Below are positions 11,986 to 23,290 of a stretch of 64,000 nucleotides of DNA, piece by piece. The notes beneath the pieces were generated by a model. That model was not told where the DNA came from and ran no database searches. It saw nothing but the letters and a program-made list of their open reading frames with translations. The stretch is from Aspidiotus rigidus (Eukaryota; Arthropoda; Insecta; Hemiptera; Diaspididae). The number at the start of each line of letters is the position of its first letter. The first letter of the stretch is position 1. Both the position numbers and the translations under genes were made by a program. Location of the stretch: contig JAVHKY010000009.1 in NCBI GenBank assembly GCA_035079385.1, forward strand, positions 1,178,001 through 1,242,000, given 5' to 3'.

Positions 11986-12133
11986 AAAATCGACGTGTTT
12001 ACTTACCAGAATTGCCACGATGTGATATTTGTGGTGACAAATCAATTGGAAAACAGTATGGCGCGTATACTTGCGACGGATGCAAATGCTTCTTCCGAAG
12101 ATCAGTGCGTAGTCGCAGCGTCTACAGTTGCAG
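11986..12133 (+). CDS. Nuclear-receptor DNA-binding domain, exon 1 (first zinc finger)
   Basis: The first zinc finger is complete: CDIC, thirteen residues, CDGC, followed by [16 protein letters not shown]. The acceptor ATTTTACAG ends at 11985 and entry is in phase 1 (AA, then AAT CGA), the phase of all lola-type exons nearby. The donor is CAG|GTAAAC after 12133, leaving in phase 2 inside the arginine codon right after the first cysteine of finger two, an intron site common in nuclear receptors. The recognition helix (P-box) reads D-G-C-K-C, unlike the usual EGCKG, DGCKG or EGCKS. Overall the domain looks closest to the NR2 group (HNF4, COUP-TF, tailless-like). The overlapping ORF from 11971 is a different frame and not real. 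Domain identity is very sure; whether it belongs to the lola-type gene is inference. Confidence 0.92.
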
Positions 12134-12291
12134 GTAAACGGTCTTCCTTTACTCATAATTTAATCATATTAAAGAAGGAAAGAAAACAGAAAATGAAAAT
12201 GAAATAATAATAAAAAATAAAGATCGTTCATTTACGTTCACAATTTCTTGATTCTCATTTATTGTGTCATAATACGATTGCGTGTTAGCAG

Positions 12292-12386
12292 ATCAGGCGG
12301 TAATTGTTTTATAACCACAACTACGAGAAGTCAGTGTCGATATTGCCGAATGATGAAGTGCTTGGAAGTTGGTATGCGAGTCGAAG
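12292..12386 (+). CDS. Nuclear-receptor DNA-binding domain, exon 2 (second zinc finger)
   Basis: The acceptor GTGTTAGCAG ends at 12291 and the exon restores the split arginine codon. It encodes the second finger: with the cysteine from exon 1 the spacing is C-x5-C-x9-C-x2-C (GGNC, then RSQCRYC), and then MMKCLEVGMRVE, the helix ending of receptor DNA-binding domains. The D-box region (FITTTT) is threonine-rich and unlike the charged segments of most receptors, so dimer contacts may differ. The donor GAAG|GTACAA follows 12386 in phase 1. If it is not used, the frame ends 24 bases later. Together with exon 1 it gives a full 66-70 residue DNA-binding domain with every zinc ligand present. Confidence 0.92.
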
Positions 12387-12608
12387 GTACAAAAAATACG
12401 AAATTCTTACCGTAGTTCTTTATATGCGGGTTTCCTGAAGTTGACAACGAGCGACGCACAACGGGCAGTCTGATATTTGAGTATCTTGGAGAAAAAATTC
12501 TGTTTCCGTTGTCCACATCGTGCCGTTTGTGGCCCTATTCAACGTTACTCAAAATCTAACGGTCATTGTCAGAACCTTTTCAAATAAAACTAGTAAAAAA
12601 TGACCATA

Positions 12609-12695
12609 TTAAGAGAATACTCGAAAAAGTAAAACAAAAGAAAACTGCAAAAGTTTTCTTATTCTTTTGTTTTACTCTTTCGAGTATTCTCTTAA
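12609..12695. repeat. Near-perfect palindrome (hairpin)
   Basis: TTAAGAGAATACTCGAAAAA and TTTCGAGTATTCTCTTAA form the arms, continuing into GTAAAACAAAAGAA and TTCTTTTGTTTTAC, around a short loop near 12645. It lies in the intron between receptor exons 2 and 3. It could be a tiny MITE, and its RNA would form a long hairpin. Confidence 0.85.
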
Positions 12696-13277
12696 TTATG
12701 GATGACCGTAATTTTTTACAGAAACGCATCGATTCAAAATATGACAGTCTGATCATTGAATTGCCTCTTGGTTGTTGTTTGTTGAAAACTCTCGTTCATC
12801 GTAGGAAACCCCTTCAGCAATGTAAATGTGCTCGGGATCATTTTCAATAATGTTGACGAGTGCGTCTAGAGAAGCGTATTTACTGCATGCAGGGCGGTAA
12901 ATTGTCATTTATTGCATTCAGCGTAATAAACGCCCGTTTATTGCCCGGGTGGCGGCGTTTACAACCCTTTATACAATAAAATATCGTACGCAACTTGGTG
13001 AAAAAAAGTGAGAAGTTACTTCTCGCGCCATTTGCTACACTCGGCTTCGCCTCGTTCCTCAAATTTCGCACTCGAAGGTCACTCTTCACTTTTTTTCCCC
13101 TAGCTGCGTAATATACTATTACCTATACGAAAGCTCTCAGTGTCGTAGCATACTTCTTCTGTACATTGTAAATGATCCTGCCCATGCAGCACATTACTCG
13201 TGTACAACTCACTTTTCATTTTTTTTTTTTTTTTTCGTTCCTTTTGTCATTTTCCGCTTTTTGTGTACCGTTTACAG

Positions 13278-13315
13278 CTGTGCAGGATGGAGTCAAGAAA
13301 ACATTGGAGACTTAA
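13278..13315 (+). CDS. Nuclear-receptor module, exon 3 (start of C-terminal extension, stop)
   Basis: The acceptor CCGTTTACAG ends at 13277. Joined in phase 1 to the previous exon, the split codon becomes alanine and the text runs GMRVE-AVQ, exactly the GM-x-x-E-AVQ continuation expected after receptor DNA-binding domains. It then reads DGVKKTLET and stops at TAA. There is therefore no hinge of normal length and no ligand-binding domain, as in knirps-type or other DNA-binding-only receptors. The correct AVQ continuation makes chance unlikely. The exon is only 38 bases long. Confidence 0.82.
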
Positions 13316-15330
13316 GATACAAAAATATCAGTGACCTAAAATTATGACCATTGAATTTGTCGACGGGCTACGTTTGCTTATAAATAGTATACTGTGTGTA
13401 TGTATACTCAATTATGTGCGATTATGATTTGTCCGTTGCCGTTTCTTTGCTGCTATTTTAAGAAGATGACTGTACAGAATGGAAATTTGTATTTTTCACT
13501 CCAAAAGATTCAGGCTTGCCGTGACCAATGACGAGAAAGATACAAATTTATTTGAATGGTTTATTCTGAATATTTTTATTTGTGTTTGTATTATACTTCA
13601 AAGGGTATCTCAATATATACACATACACGAGCTGTATTTCTGCCAGCCGTCATCATAGTTTACCCATTTCATTGGACGTATAAATTGTATTGTTTACATT
13701 TCTCCTCTATTTAAAGTTGTCGCTCTTTTTTTTTTTTTTTTTTTTTTTTTCCCCAAGTTGAAAACAATAATCTGTCGTACATACATCCGTACCTATCAAT
13801 CATTATGAATTAGGTATGTACAAGTTTGGTGCACCATAATGCATTACTTATTATTCTTTGTAATTGTTTTTGAACCCAATTTTGCCAGGTTGCGAGACAA
13901 AGAATTCATTTGTATTATTTTATAGATTTTGTTTTGATTTTTGTTTATTTTCCCTCCCCGTGATCTTTATTGTTTTTCATTATTGTTATTTCATTGTTTT
14001 GTTTCTATTAATTGTCGATATTTTTCTATGTTAGCGTGTGCTGACGGAACTGTTGAATACATACATATATATTTCTTTTTTTCCTTTGAACGTTTAATAA
14101 TGAGGATTTTCCCAGGAATTAGTCGTTGACTCTTTTAAAATTCATCTTGGTTATAGAGACTCAAAGACATCTTTTACATTTTTTCAGATTATTTCGGTTC
14201 GGCCATTCTTTCAAATATTAACCTAAATGTTTCATTACTATGTAAATATTTTTTGAGAATAATATTATGCCAGCGAAGTGCAAGGGCTCATTATTGGGTA
14301 CAGCTACATTTTATTTGCGCACGTGATTGGTTGCTTTCCCGAATAAATGGTTTCTACTTGTTAAAAAGCTCTTGAACTTTCACTCGGAGATTCGCCCCAT
14401 GAGTTCCTTTTTGCCTATACAAATATATTATGCTTAGATCAATGATTTTGTGATATACTAGTAGTTCAAGGAAAATAACTGTTGAAAACTTTTGTTTTTT
14501 CTGGTAAAAACTTCGTCTTTTCTTCTCTTTCTTCTATGTTTACAAAACTTGAGAAGTTCAATGCGAATCATTCAAGTGGCGCAGCCCAGGTAAGCGTTGT
14601 TACAATCATTGCTGCAGCTAATATATCGTTTGTTTTCAGACTTGTTGTGTTACGAATAACTTACCTTGTTGCGGAAAAGTAACGCGTGAAGAAGCTCACC
14701 ATGATGTACAGTAGAAATTTGACGCTACAAAGTACAACTTACACTTTAAATCAAATGATGTTTTTTATTTTTGCGAAATTCGTATGTTTGTATTTGAAAA
14801 ATAATATACATACAAAACAGAGAATATTATTTCTAGTAAAATGTGAACGTTGGTAGCTATGGATGAGTGTGTGTGCATTCATGGTGGAGCAATTTTTCTA
14901 GCAAAAGTAACAAAGCAGAGCAAAGTGAATAAGTAATGATAACATTCTTCCTTTATATTTCCTTCCTTAGTGAAGGGTACAATGGACTACTTTTTTTTCT
15001 TCGCCAAGCTGCTTTTTCTTTTGTTTTTCTTTCCTCCCTCCCGCTTTGAGAGAAGTAAAACTTTCCGTGTCAATTGGAACACTTATTCGTGAACAGGAAA
15101 AAACTTGCAGCCCTTTTTATTAATAGCTCAGGGTTGCCTCCATTAACTGTGTTAATCAAGCAAATAGGGAACCTGTTTTACGGAAACGGAAGCTTCTTGC
15201 GTATGACTTGATCGACATGTCAATTGTATCGATACATCGATTTATAGATATGTGTATAATCAATAGATGAACCTTCGATCATATTTTCTCCGATTATATA
15301 GAGCTCATCCAGGTACAATAATACTCACTA

Positions 15331-16391
15331 CAGTAGAAGCTGTGTAAGAGACGGAACCGTAATAAGCCGGAAATCGCTGCAATAACGGAAAAATAATATA
15401 TTATTGTACCTGTGGGTAGACGTTCACGATATCCGCATACATTGAAAAATATTTTTCTCCATAAATGATGTTCAAACGAAATTCAATCAACAAACATCTG
15501 AACGTTATTGGCTGATTCATTTTTCTTTCACACCATTATTTTTTCTTTCGTTCTAATTCTCGAACGTAATTGGTTAATTCGTTTTTCTTTTACACTTCTA
15601 TTTTTTCTTTCACACTAATCTAGCTGTGAGTAAAATTGAACTTCGACAGCAACAGTCAAAACGTTGTTCTATCATCATGTATAGCCAAAGATTTATTCTT
15701 CCATCGAAATGTCCATTGTAATCACCCTCAATAAAACGGAAACTGTCTAGCCGGAAGACGGAAAATATTTTCAGTAAAAAAATCCTTTATAAGACGGCAA
15801 AACGTCAATGAAATCTGTAGGAATATGGCTCTTTTCGAAAGGAAATTTGATCTCATGGAGTACATTCTGTGTGGACGGTGTAGCTTCTTGTAATGTATCG
15901 TTTTCCTGAATTGAAAACTTTGTTCCGTACATATTAGACATATTACTGTAGGAATACGTATCTTTATGATTCACTATCTCTTTGGTTCCTTCGTGATTAA
16001 TAGCAATGCAACGACCTCAGACGCTACATAGTCTACAAAGAATATTCTTGATGAGATCAAATTTTCCCTCGAAAAATGCCGTGCTCCTACAGATTTCATT
16101 CACCTTGATGCTCTACCCCATTTTGAGGATTCTTTAAATACTGAAATAGATTTGTCGGGAGCCTAGTTCAGTGGCTGAGAGTGATGTAGACGATGGCGAT
16201 GAAGAGGATGAGGAAGGCCCCGGCCAGTAACTCTGTAAACGTACTAATCTAAAATTGTCATACAATAATACATAGATATACTTTTTCCCTTTTTTTTTTT
16301 TGTCACTCCAATGATGAAAAATCTTGTATGACGGAAAAAAATGACTCTCGGAACAAGTTCCGTTAGGTTCCGTTTTACACAGGTTTTATTG
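15331..16391. mobile_element. Decayed pogo-like element
   Basis: The ends CAGTAGAAGCTGTGTAAGAG with ACGGAACC and GGTTCCGTTTTACACAGG with TTTTATTG are inverted, flanked by TA. Words such as AAGCCGGAAATCG, AAAACGGAAAC and CTTGTATGACGG in the interior are typical of this group. A fragment at 15,960-16,240 resembles the acidic C-terminal part of pogo/jerky transposases, but it is interrupted by stops. Confidence 0.5.
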
Positions 16392-17028
16392 TATTACATA
16401 TTCAACCTAACCAGATGCAGTCCCCTCGTAATATATGTGAAACTCAGAGGTTCGTCATGCGAACTTACTTTTGCGTCATTATGATATTTAAGAGGTGGAC
16501 TTATTCTCATATTAATTATCAAAAATCTTCCCACTTGAATATTTAGCTTCCATTGAAAAAATTGATGAGCACCGGCATAATAGAGCTTTGTAGCTTATAT
16601 TGTACTTATAGCTCGCCGCCACCAACACGAAAATTCGTGAGAATGGTGGTTTAATATTATGTTACCGCTAATGACGTAAATGCAACTAAAGACGTAAATT
16701 ATTGGCTAATGTCTGACATTAGCTAATGACGTGGCTAGTAATGTAAATGAGCGATATGAAATACAATCAAATGATGTCATAGTTAATGAATGACTGTCAA
16801 AAAAAACCTACTCTGGTCAGTAATGTAAATAAACTTGATGTACATGTACGGTACATTGGAGATGATAGTATTTTATTCCAGTTTTATCTTGGTATCATTA
16901 GATAAAATGAGGAAACGATAGGCTAGAACACTTAGATCAAGAACAAGAAATTAGTTGCAAAGCTTGAATGGAATAAATTTCTTTGAGAAAACAGTTTATA
17001 AAGAAAGTTTACAAAGAAACGATAGAGT

Positions 17029-17600
17029 GTGAGGCCTTTTGCACGGGCGTTCACCATTAAACTGAAGCTGGACGTCACAGGGCTACTCTGTTTCTCCCTC
17101 TCGCCGGACATAGAAGACGAGCTTTGTCCTCCTTTCTTTCCTCCCCAACCTTACCTCCAAAATTGGGTGAACTCTTGCGGACTGCGAATAAAATTTCCAT
17201 TTTCTATCCTTTCTCTAAACTCGAGAGGCTACTTCCTAATGGGAAAGATTCGACCCCTCCCCTACGAAAGGTCGAGGTGCGCATGCTAAGTTGACGTAAT
17301 TGCCCTATGATGTATGTCGGTGAAACTGGAAGGCCTTTTCACGTCAGAATTACCGACCATAATAGCGCCTTGAGAGCAAAAATTACACTAAATCCGTGTT
17401 TGCTAAATACTTGTTGGATGAATCTCACCTGGCTAGAGATGAGGTGATCCTTCACAATAAAAGTAACCCACGCTGCCGTCTCGCACTTGAAACCATCAAA
17501 ATCAAAAAGGAGGAATGGCACCACGACTCCAAACTAATAAATAGAATAATTATCGAAGATGAAATTATCATTCAAGCGTTTTCTGAATCACTCTCATATG
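17029..17600 (+). mobile_element. Penelope-like element fragment (GIY-YIG endonuclease)
   Basis: At about 17303-17360 the frame encodes CPMMYVGETGRPFHVRITDH, the core of the endonuclease of Penelope-like retroelements. After a frame change the segment from 17396 (FAKYLLDESH, then RLALETIKIKKEE) is the usual C-terminal end of that protein. Upstream sequence to 17029 is probably from the same element but too worn to read. Frame shifts make it inactive. Confidence 0.75.
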
Positions 17601-18239
17601 TATGTCCTGACATACAACTTTTTGTCCCCCAAACTGTTGTGTTATTTTGTGAGTTCGTACAGCTTCAGTCTGATGATGAACGCCTGTTCAAAAGGCCTCA
17701 CACTTCATCGTTTCTTTGTAACCGTTACCTCGAGGGAATTGATTCCATTCGAGCTTTACAACTAATTTCTTGTCAGGATAAGAAAAAATTACAGTTTTTC
17801 ATTACGTGACTGTAATTTTTTCATATATCCTTATAATGTCTCGTAATTACGAGGAGACTCTCTCACTTAATTTCTTATCCTTGATTTAATAATATGCCTC
17901 GTAAGATCAAAGAAACTATAAACAAAATTAGGTCATTAGAGCGTCACGGGGTCGCAAAAATATAAAAGATGTAATTGTCAGGGAGGATGCAGAACTGGAC
18001 GGTGCGCGTACAAGGTACTTGAATCACTTTTGTTATTCGAAACGTCCCAGTAGTATGTTGTATAGTAGAATTCTAAAAGTCACAGTAGCATACCGTGTAA
18101 GACCATGTTGCTACCAATTTATTTTATCATTAAATTAACTAAATTGTCCACGTCGCTTGTACGTTAATGTTATCCGCCTGTTATTACCGTAGCTCGTATT
18201 TATTAGTGGATTCAATTTTTCCGAATCACCCTTTCGCTC

Positions 18240-18452
18240 AAAAGTAAAAATTGTTGAAAGTCCCCTCTTAGAATAATTATATAGCTTGATATTCGAATTT
18301 TTCCTAGTCTCGACCCTCCTCCCCCCCCCCCCCCGTCATACATAGCTTCGAAAAGATTCCAAGTCCCACGTTTTGCTGGGCCACTGCGCTCGGCCCGTCG
18401 TCCGCCCGTCTTCTCTAAAAACTCCCCGTAAAACAGATCCCCTTTTAAAATT
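18240..18452. mobile_element. Decayed foldback-family fragment
   Basis: It shares the order CATACATAGCT, AAGTCCC, TTTTGCTGG, CCCGTCGTCCG, AAAACTCCCCGTAAAACAG with the element at 7583-8246. It also holds a poly-C run at 18319-18334. Confidence 0.55.
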
Positions 18453-18551
18453 TGTTACGTTCTTTGATTTTCTCACTTATGAGCCGATGTAAGTTTATAA
18501 TAGCTGTTTTTGTTATGAAGAGAAAAGTTTACACGTGTTACCTTTAAGTAC

Positions 18552-18666
18552 ATTAATTAAAAACAAAAGAACGGCACTTAATACCACTATTTTTTTAAAT
18601 TTTTATTTTAAATAAAAATTTTAAAAAATGGTGATATTAAGTGCCGTTCTTTTGTTTTTAATTAAT
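18552..18666. repeat. Long perfect-armed palindrome
   Basis: ATTAATTAAAAACAAAAGAA with CGGCACTTAATA is mirrored by TATTAAGTGCCG with TTCTTTTGTTTTTAATTAAT. The middle is AT-only and nearly self-complementary as well. This is a small MITE or hairpin element. Confidence 0.85.
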
Positions 18667-19063
18667 ATGTTTTTGTTATATTATGGTAATAAAGTGACTA
18701 ATTTTTACGCAGTGTAGTTCGTGACCTCGCGAAGTAAGAAAAGAAAGGAGATGTGATGAACAGTCATGTTGTCTTGAATCAAGTCTCCAGCTGATAAATA
18801 AAAAAGAAAAATCCTAAATTCGCAAAATATTATTTGAACGATATACACTGAAACAGCAGTATAAACGGATGTTCATTATGAAACTAGGAAGAAAAATGTC
18901 GAATACAATATGAGCTCACAATACGACATAAAAAAAAGTTCAAACATAAAGAAACTTGAGTTAAAAATTCGTCATTCTTCATTGAAGTATTCGTAGACAT
19001 TATGAGTGAGTATGAGAAAGGATATGTTCTCGTAAAACTACGATATTTGTTTATCGACGTGAT

Positions 19064-20043
19064 TATTTGTAGGTACACTGTACCGACGGCTAAATCTTTA
19101 TTTGTAGGTACAGAGAACATGTTAAAAGCTGACTTTTTCGTCGCACATAAGAGAAGGAGTATGAGTGAAAAGTTTTAATTTTGTACGAACATGTCATTAT
19201 GTAGATACAGTACGTAGGCACAGGGAGAGAACAGGTTCAGCTAACGAAAACTTCTTTCAGTTGCATTCGGTTAGTAAATAGGTGATGTGTACGACAGAAT
19301 TTCGATGACGAATTTTATGTAATTATTGACGCGTGAAGTACTTTTATTATGGCCGCAGAGACTTTTAGTGAAGGAAAGTTGAGACTTTGGTCCGAGCTGG
19401 TTGTGATGTCACACTGGGAGCTTCCAAACGACTGACGAATGGACCAAGAGTGGACCATAAATCTGAGGACGAAGATACTCTCACTCCACACAGTCTTCCA
19501 CCTAATACTCAAGACAGTCTCTTACCTGCGACTTCCTCGGGACAGAACAAATTTGGCAACTTGACCTTCCGCTCGAAACTTGAGTCACGAGGACGACCAA
19601 AACGTACCGACAGACAATTATCTTTCAACAAAACTAGGTCTGACAGAAAAGGAACATCAGATGACCGCCGAGGACAAAAACGTAAAGCAGCTAATGTTAC
19701 GAAGAGAGCCACTAAACGTATATGCCGTAAAGGAACTGATGACGTCCTGCATCTTGAATGCCCAGTCAGCATAGGTGAAGAAGGGGTGATGCTGACAGAT
19801 TGTTGTATGACACCAGTTCACGAAGCATGTTTTGAAGAGTGTGAACATTGTTCCTAAGAGTACATAATAACTACTGTATAATTTAGCTGTACCTTTGACT
19901 TATATTTCACTATTCAAATACATTCGCAAAAATTTTACTTTAAATTGTACCAACTTTTGTGTACCTACAAATAGCGCCTTAGCCGTCAGTATATACCTAC
20001 AAATAACGCTTTCGCCGTCGGTACTGTACCTACAAATAACGCC
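19064..20043. mobile_element. Terminal-inverted-repeat DNA transposon, perhaps Mutator-like
   Basis: The left end has two copies of TTATTTGTAGGTACA separated by a spacer with CCGACGGCTAA. The right end has three copies of TACCTACAAATA separated by spacers with AGCCGTC or CGCCGTCGGTA, in inverted orientation. Such sub-terminal repeats around an ORF suggest a DNA transposon. The enclosed frame at 19387-19857 is described separately. Confidence 0.6.
19387..19857 (+). pseudogene. Transposase-like C-terminal fragment
   Basis: A 156-codon frame inside an inverted-repeat element. It starts with a polar linker, has a basic RGRPKRTDRQLSFNKTRSDR segment and another basic run near residue 95, and ends in a cysteine/histidine cluster (CRKG, LECPV, DCCMTPVHEACFEECEHC). 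A basic GRPK tail followed by a treble-clef-like cysteine cluster is seen in some transposase ends. I cannot name the family. No catalytic core is present. There is no sign of host introns, so I treat it as a transposon remnant. Confidence 0.4.
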
Positions 20044-20044
20044 A

Positions 20045-20960
20045 TCCTTTATGTATAGCTTCCCTAATAGTCTTTCTATAGGGTCTCCGTTAGCCCCAGC
20101 GTGAGATTGGGTTTCAGTTTTTGCGTAGGCCTTCAATACTTTCCGACCCCTACCTCTTTAACTAGTAAGGCGAAGAATTTTTGCTTCGGCTGTTCCTTGC
20201 TTGTAAACCTGTTGAATTATGGGTATCAATACGTAGACGATATTCTTTGTCTATGGAGAGGATTTCCTTCTTTCGATCAATAGTCTCTACCCTTCTATTA
20301 AATTGTTGCTCGAGATCGGCAAGTTCAGTATCCTTTTCTTAGTTCTCTCAACCACCATTAAAGATGGCCGACTTGAATTCAGCGTTTTCAGAAAGTTATG
20401 ATTGATGGCTCTTCTTTCCACCCTCCCTCTCACAAGCATTCTACCTTTCATTCTACGATCCATCGATTAGTGTTTATCCCCCTCAATTCAGCGGCCTTCA
20501 AAAAGAACTAGACGCTATCATTCATATAGCGAAGACCAGTAATATCAAAATAGACATCCATGAGTTAGTCCGCAAAAAACTCACCTCCCGTACTCTCAAT
20601 TCTATTGCCACTCAATCTTCAGGAAAACAGAGAAAGAAAAAAGAAAAATGGATCCGGCTTTCCTATACCTCGGTAGTATTTCCTATAAAATATCTCGTTT
20701 ACTCAAGACCTTCTATTATCGTCCCGCTTTCTATCTTGTAGCCACCACAAAAAATTCTCTTTCGAGTCTCGGAGATGTGATATTCCCAAAAGACCAGAGT
20801 GGTGTTTACTAACTCCAGTGCTGCAATCGCCACTCTGTTTACATTGGCGAAACAGGGTTTAAACTAAACACCAGAGTCTCAGAACACTAGAAAGCCGCTT
20901 AGAGCAATACAAACCTGTTCTATGGGTCGAATGGAAGTTGCTCTTTTAAGATATATTATA
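20045..20960 (+). mobile_element. Penelope-like element fragment (reverse transcriptase and endonuclease)
   Basis: The text around 20070-20100 reads SIGSPLAPA, a reverse-transcriptase motif. At about 20220 QYVDDILCLWRG shows the catalytic YVDD. Near 20800-20890 SGVY, then CCNRHSVYIGETGFKLNTRV, is the GIY-YIG endonuclease core. Stops and frame changes separate these pieces. It begins where the inverted-repeat transposon ends, and may have been interrupted by it. Confidence 0.75.
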
Positions 20961-21167
20961 TTGCAAAAATTGAAATTTACATTAGTGCAACTTCTTTGGT
21001 ATAGATGAAAAATTCTAATATGTCGTGCTACCTTGTAGAAGTAGTTTGATGTTTGAAATTTTATTGGAACTCATAATGAGTGAGTGAGGTGTAAGTAGAG
21101 CACTAATTTTGAAAAAGGGTTTTTCAATTGTACAAATCTACTTTATTAGTTGCTTATACAAGAGTAC

Positions 21168-21191
21168 TTTCGGGTGTTATCCCATCGTCAG
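21168..21191 (-). other. Hammerhead-like core motif, minus strand
   Basis: Read on the minus strand: CTGACGATGGGATAACACCC then GAAAGTACTCTTG. The order CTGANGA, hairpin, GAAA matches the hammerhead core and nearly repeats 6378-6401. The neighbouring word GAGTGAGTGAGGTGTAAGTA at 21079 recurs inverted at about 29311-29330. Confidence 0.4.
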
Positions 21192-21569
21192 TTGTGTCGC
21201 AACCCTTTGAAATTTTACTTAGGGTAACTCTTGCAACTTTCAATTTTGGAACCAGTAATTTGATTATTATCTTGTTATTCATGTAGTTGGCGAGATTTTC
21301 TTTTTTCTGTTCCTTATCTCCTGGTTTGTATTTTGTTGTATGTTGCAATTTCGAAAGATTTGTGTCCCTTTGTATTTGTAATATGGGATGAGAGAAAATA
21401 ATGAACTTCAAAGCCCTTTCGTCTTAAATTATTATTTTCTTTATGATATACTCGTCTGGACAAGTCCTTCTATTATTTTATGGGATGAGAGACCATATTA
21501 CAGAATCGTAGAAGAAATACTGTCAAATGTATTTTATCGATGTTGTTTTCAAATAATGTGTCGACGTCC

Positions 21570-21806
21570 AGTAAGGGGACTCGGAAAAATTTTGATATTC
21601 GACTTCCAAGCTGTATCTGATAGGTGAAGGAATACAAAAAGTTTCAACCTTCAAGTAATATATGAGATGAGAAGAAACATGACTATGAGAAGTACTCGGA
21701 AAAATTTTGAATATTATGGAGTTATACGAGTATATGATAGGAGCTCTTGGAGGGGGGGGGGGGGGAGATGAACAAAAGAGTCCCATAAAACAAGTTTTCT
21801 GTTTGC
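21570..21806. mobile_element. Decayed foldback-family fragment
   Basis: Repeated CTCGGAAAAATTTTGA with ATATTCGACTTCC, TATATGATAGGAG, a poly-G run at 21754-21766 and CCCATAAAACAAGTTTTCTG match the arms of the element at 7583-8246. Confidence 0.5.
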
Positions 21807-22937
21807 CTCGATTAACATAGTAATTAAAGGAAATACCGAGCAGCTAACGAAGTAGGCTGCGAGTTTTTTCGTCACCACTTTTTTTATTAATATTGTACTT
21901 CATTCAGAATGTAATATTGAAAAACAGCTTGATAGAAAAGAATTGTACATGTGTACCTCAGTATCTCATCAAGTAGAGCAGTATCACCACAATTTTTACA
22001 GGGGAGTCCCTTTTTTGCATATTGAAAACTTCCTCAACTTTACAAGGAGTTCGGATGCCCATTAGTGTAAAATTTGGATGATATAATTTCATAAACTCGT
22101 AGTTGTAAGAGTAACACATTCCAAGTTTTTGCGGTTTTTGGGACTTCAAAAACATTTTATGAATTGAAAATCACTCTTTTTGACTCAACTATCAAAAGGT
22201 GAAAGTTACTTCGTAATATTTCTCATGTAAAATCGACCTCAGTCCAGAAAGTAAAAGAAGAACTACAATTCTTTGCGCTTTCGAAAGGAATATACAGAAG
22301 TTGTGAAATTGTGTAAAAATCCCAGAATGAAAAATTTAAAAAATAAGAAAGCTGTTTCCTTCAGACTACGCTATTTGAAACCATTACGTAGGGTCTCTAT
22401 TTCCTCAATAGATTTCATTCCAAGAATTCTTCTCGAACCAAAAAACATTGATTGAAAAAACAGAAGCGGTCCATGTTCGCTACTCTAAAGTAAACAGCGA
22501 GCGATTGTCACTAATCCTGCAACCCTCACTACATGAAAATCTCTCACTTTACTCGTATTTTTTTTTTCTTTTACGTCTAAGTTCTTATTCTTTTGAATAA
22601 ATTCATTTTAAGTGAGTGTTTAGCTTTAATAACGGCGCAGATCGGTTCGTGCCCTGAGAGGTGGTGTATTTTGAGCGATCTGAACTGCGGATTGTAGAAG
22701 TGAACTGACGGATCAAAAGTGGGAGTTTAAAATTCTAAAAGCGGTCGCGCTCATTATATTTTACGATTCTAGTGATTTTATTTATTCTTCTATACTTCAG
22801 TGGTATTTTGAAAAAACAATAATACATTGCTCCACTTGACCAAACCCTATTTTATAAATTAAGTATTCAAGAATTCCGTGCAATTTTTTGAAGAAAACAA
22901 TTAGAATAATCAGAAGAGTATAAGAAAGTGAAAGAAA

Positions 22938-23033
22938 AATTGATTGCGAGGATCGAACTCAATGGTTTTAAAATCGAGTGCCTTACTTCTAAGTTAATTA
23001 ACATACTCTAACCATTCGACCATGACAACTTTC
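22938..23033 (-). repeat. tRNA-like repeat on the minus strand
   Basis: On the minus strand an A-box (TGGTCGAATGGTTAGAG) and a B-box (GAGTTCGATCCTC) are present with a long insert between them. The anticodon arm is not clean, so I favour a tRNA-derived repeat or decayed tRNA copy. Confidence 0.4.
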
Positions 23034-23034
23034 A

Positions 23035-23290
23035 AGCGATTGAACATTTGGTCGATTCAACATTTTTTCCATTGCACTTTCGATTCATTTTTTTTTCAGT
23101 GAGTTATTTTTCGGTCGATTGGTCATTTTGACGATTGTCTTTCTCGATCCTTTGCACTTTCGATCGATTGCTCATTCTACATGTTGAACTCTCGGTCCAT
23201 TTATTTTCAATGCGTTGATTTCCATTGAACCTTCTGTCTTTTGAATTTTCAGTTGATTGGTCATTTGGTTCATTGAACATTCGATTCAAT
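23035..23290. repeat. Degenerate short-period repeat around CGATTGGTCATT
   Basis: Variants of CGATTGNNCATTT, CACTTTCGAT and TTGAACATTCGATTCAA follow one another about every 15-30 bases. The minus-strand frame at 23104-23289 is correspondingly periodic and rich in Asn, Arg and Lys, so it is not a gene. Confidence 0.6.

Noticed and set aside
11971..12207. Plus-strand 78-codon frame over the receptor exon
   Set aside because: It is another frame across the exon and its intron; the receptor text is in the frame that begins at the 11985 acceptor.
14555..14714. A 50-base intron (14590-14639, GTAAGC to TTTTCAG) followed by a Cys-rich end (TCCVTNNLPCCGKVTREE)
   Set aside because: The splice signals are good, but no acceptor upstream gives the array's phase-1 entry with this frame, and the other frame gives only a very short end. 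No domain is recognisable.
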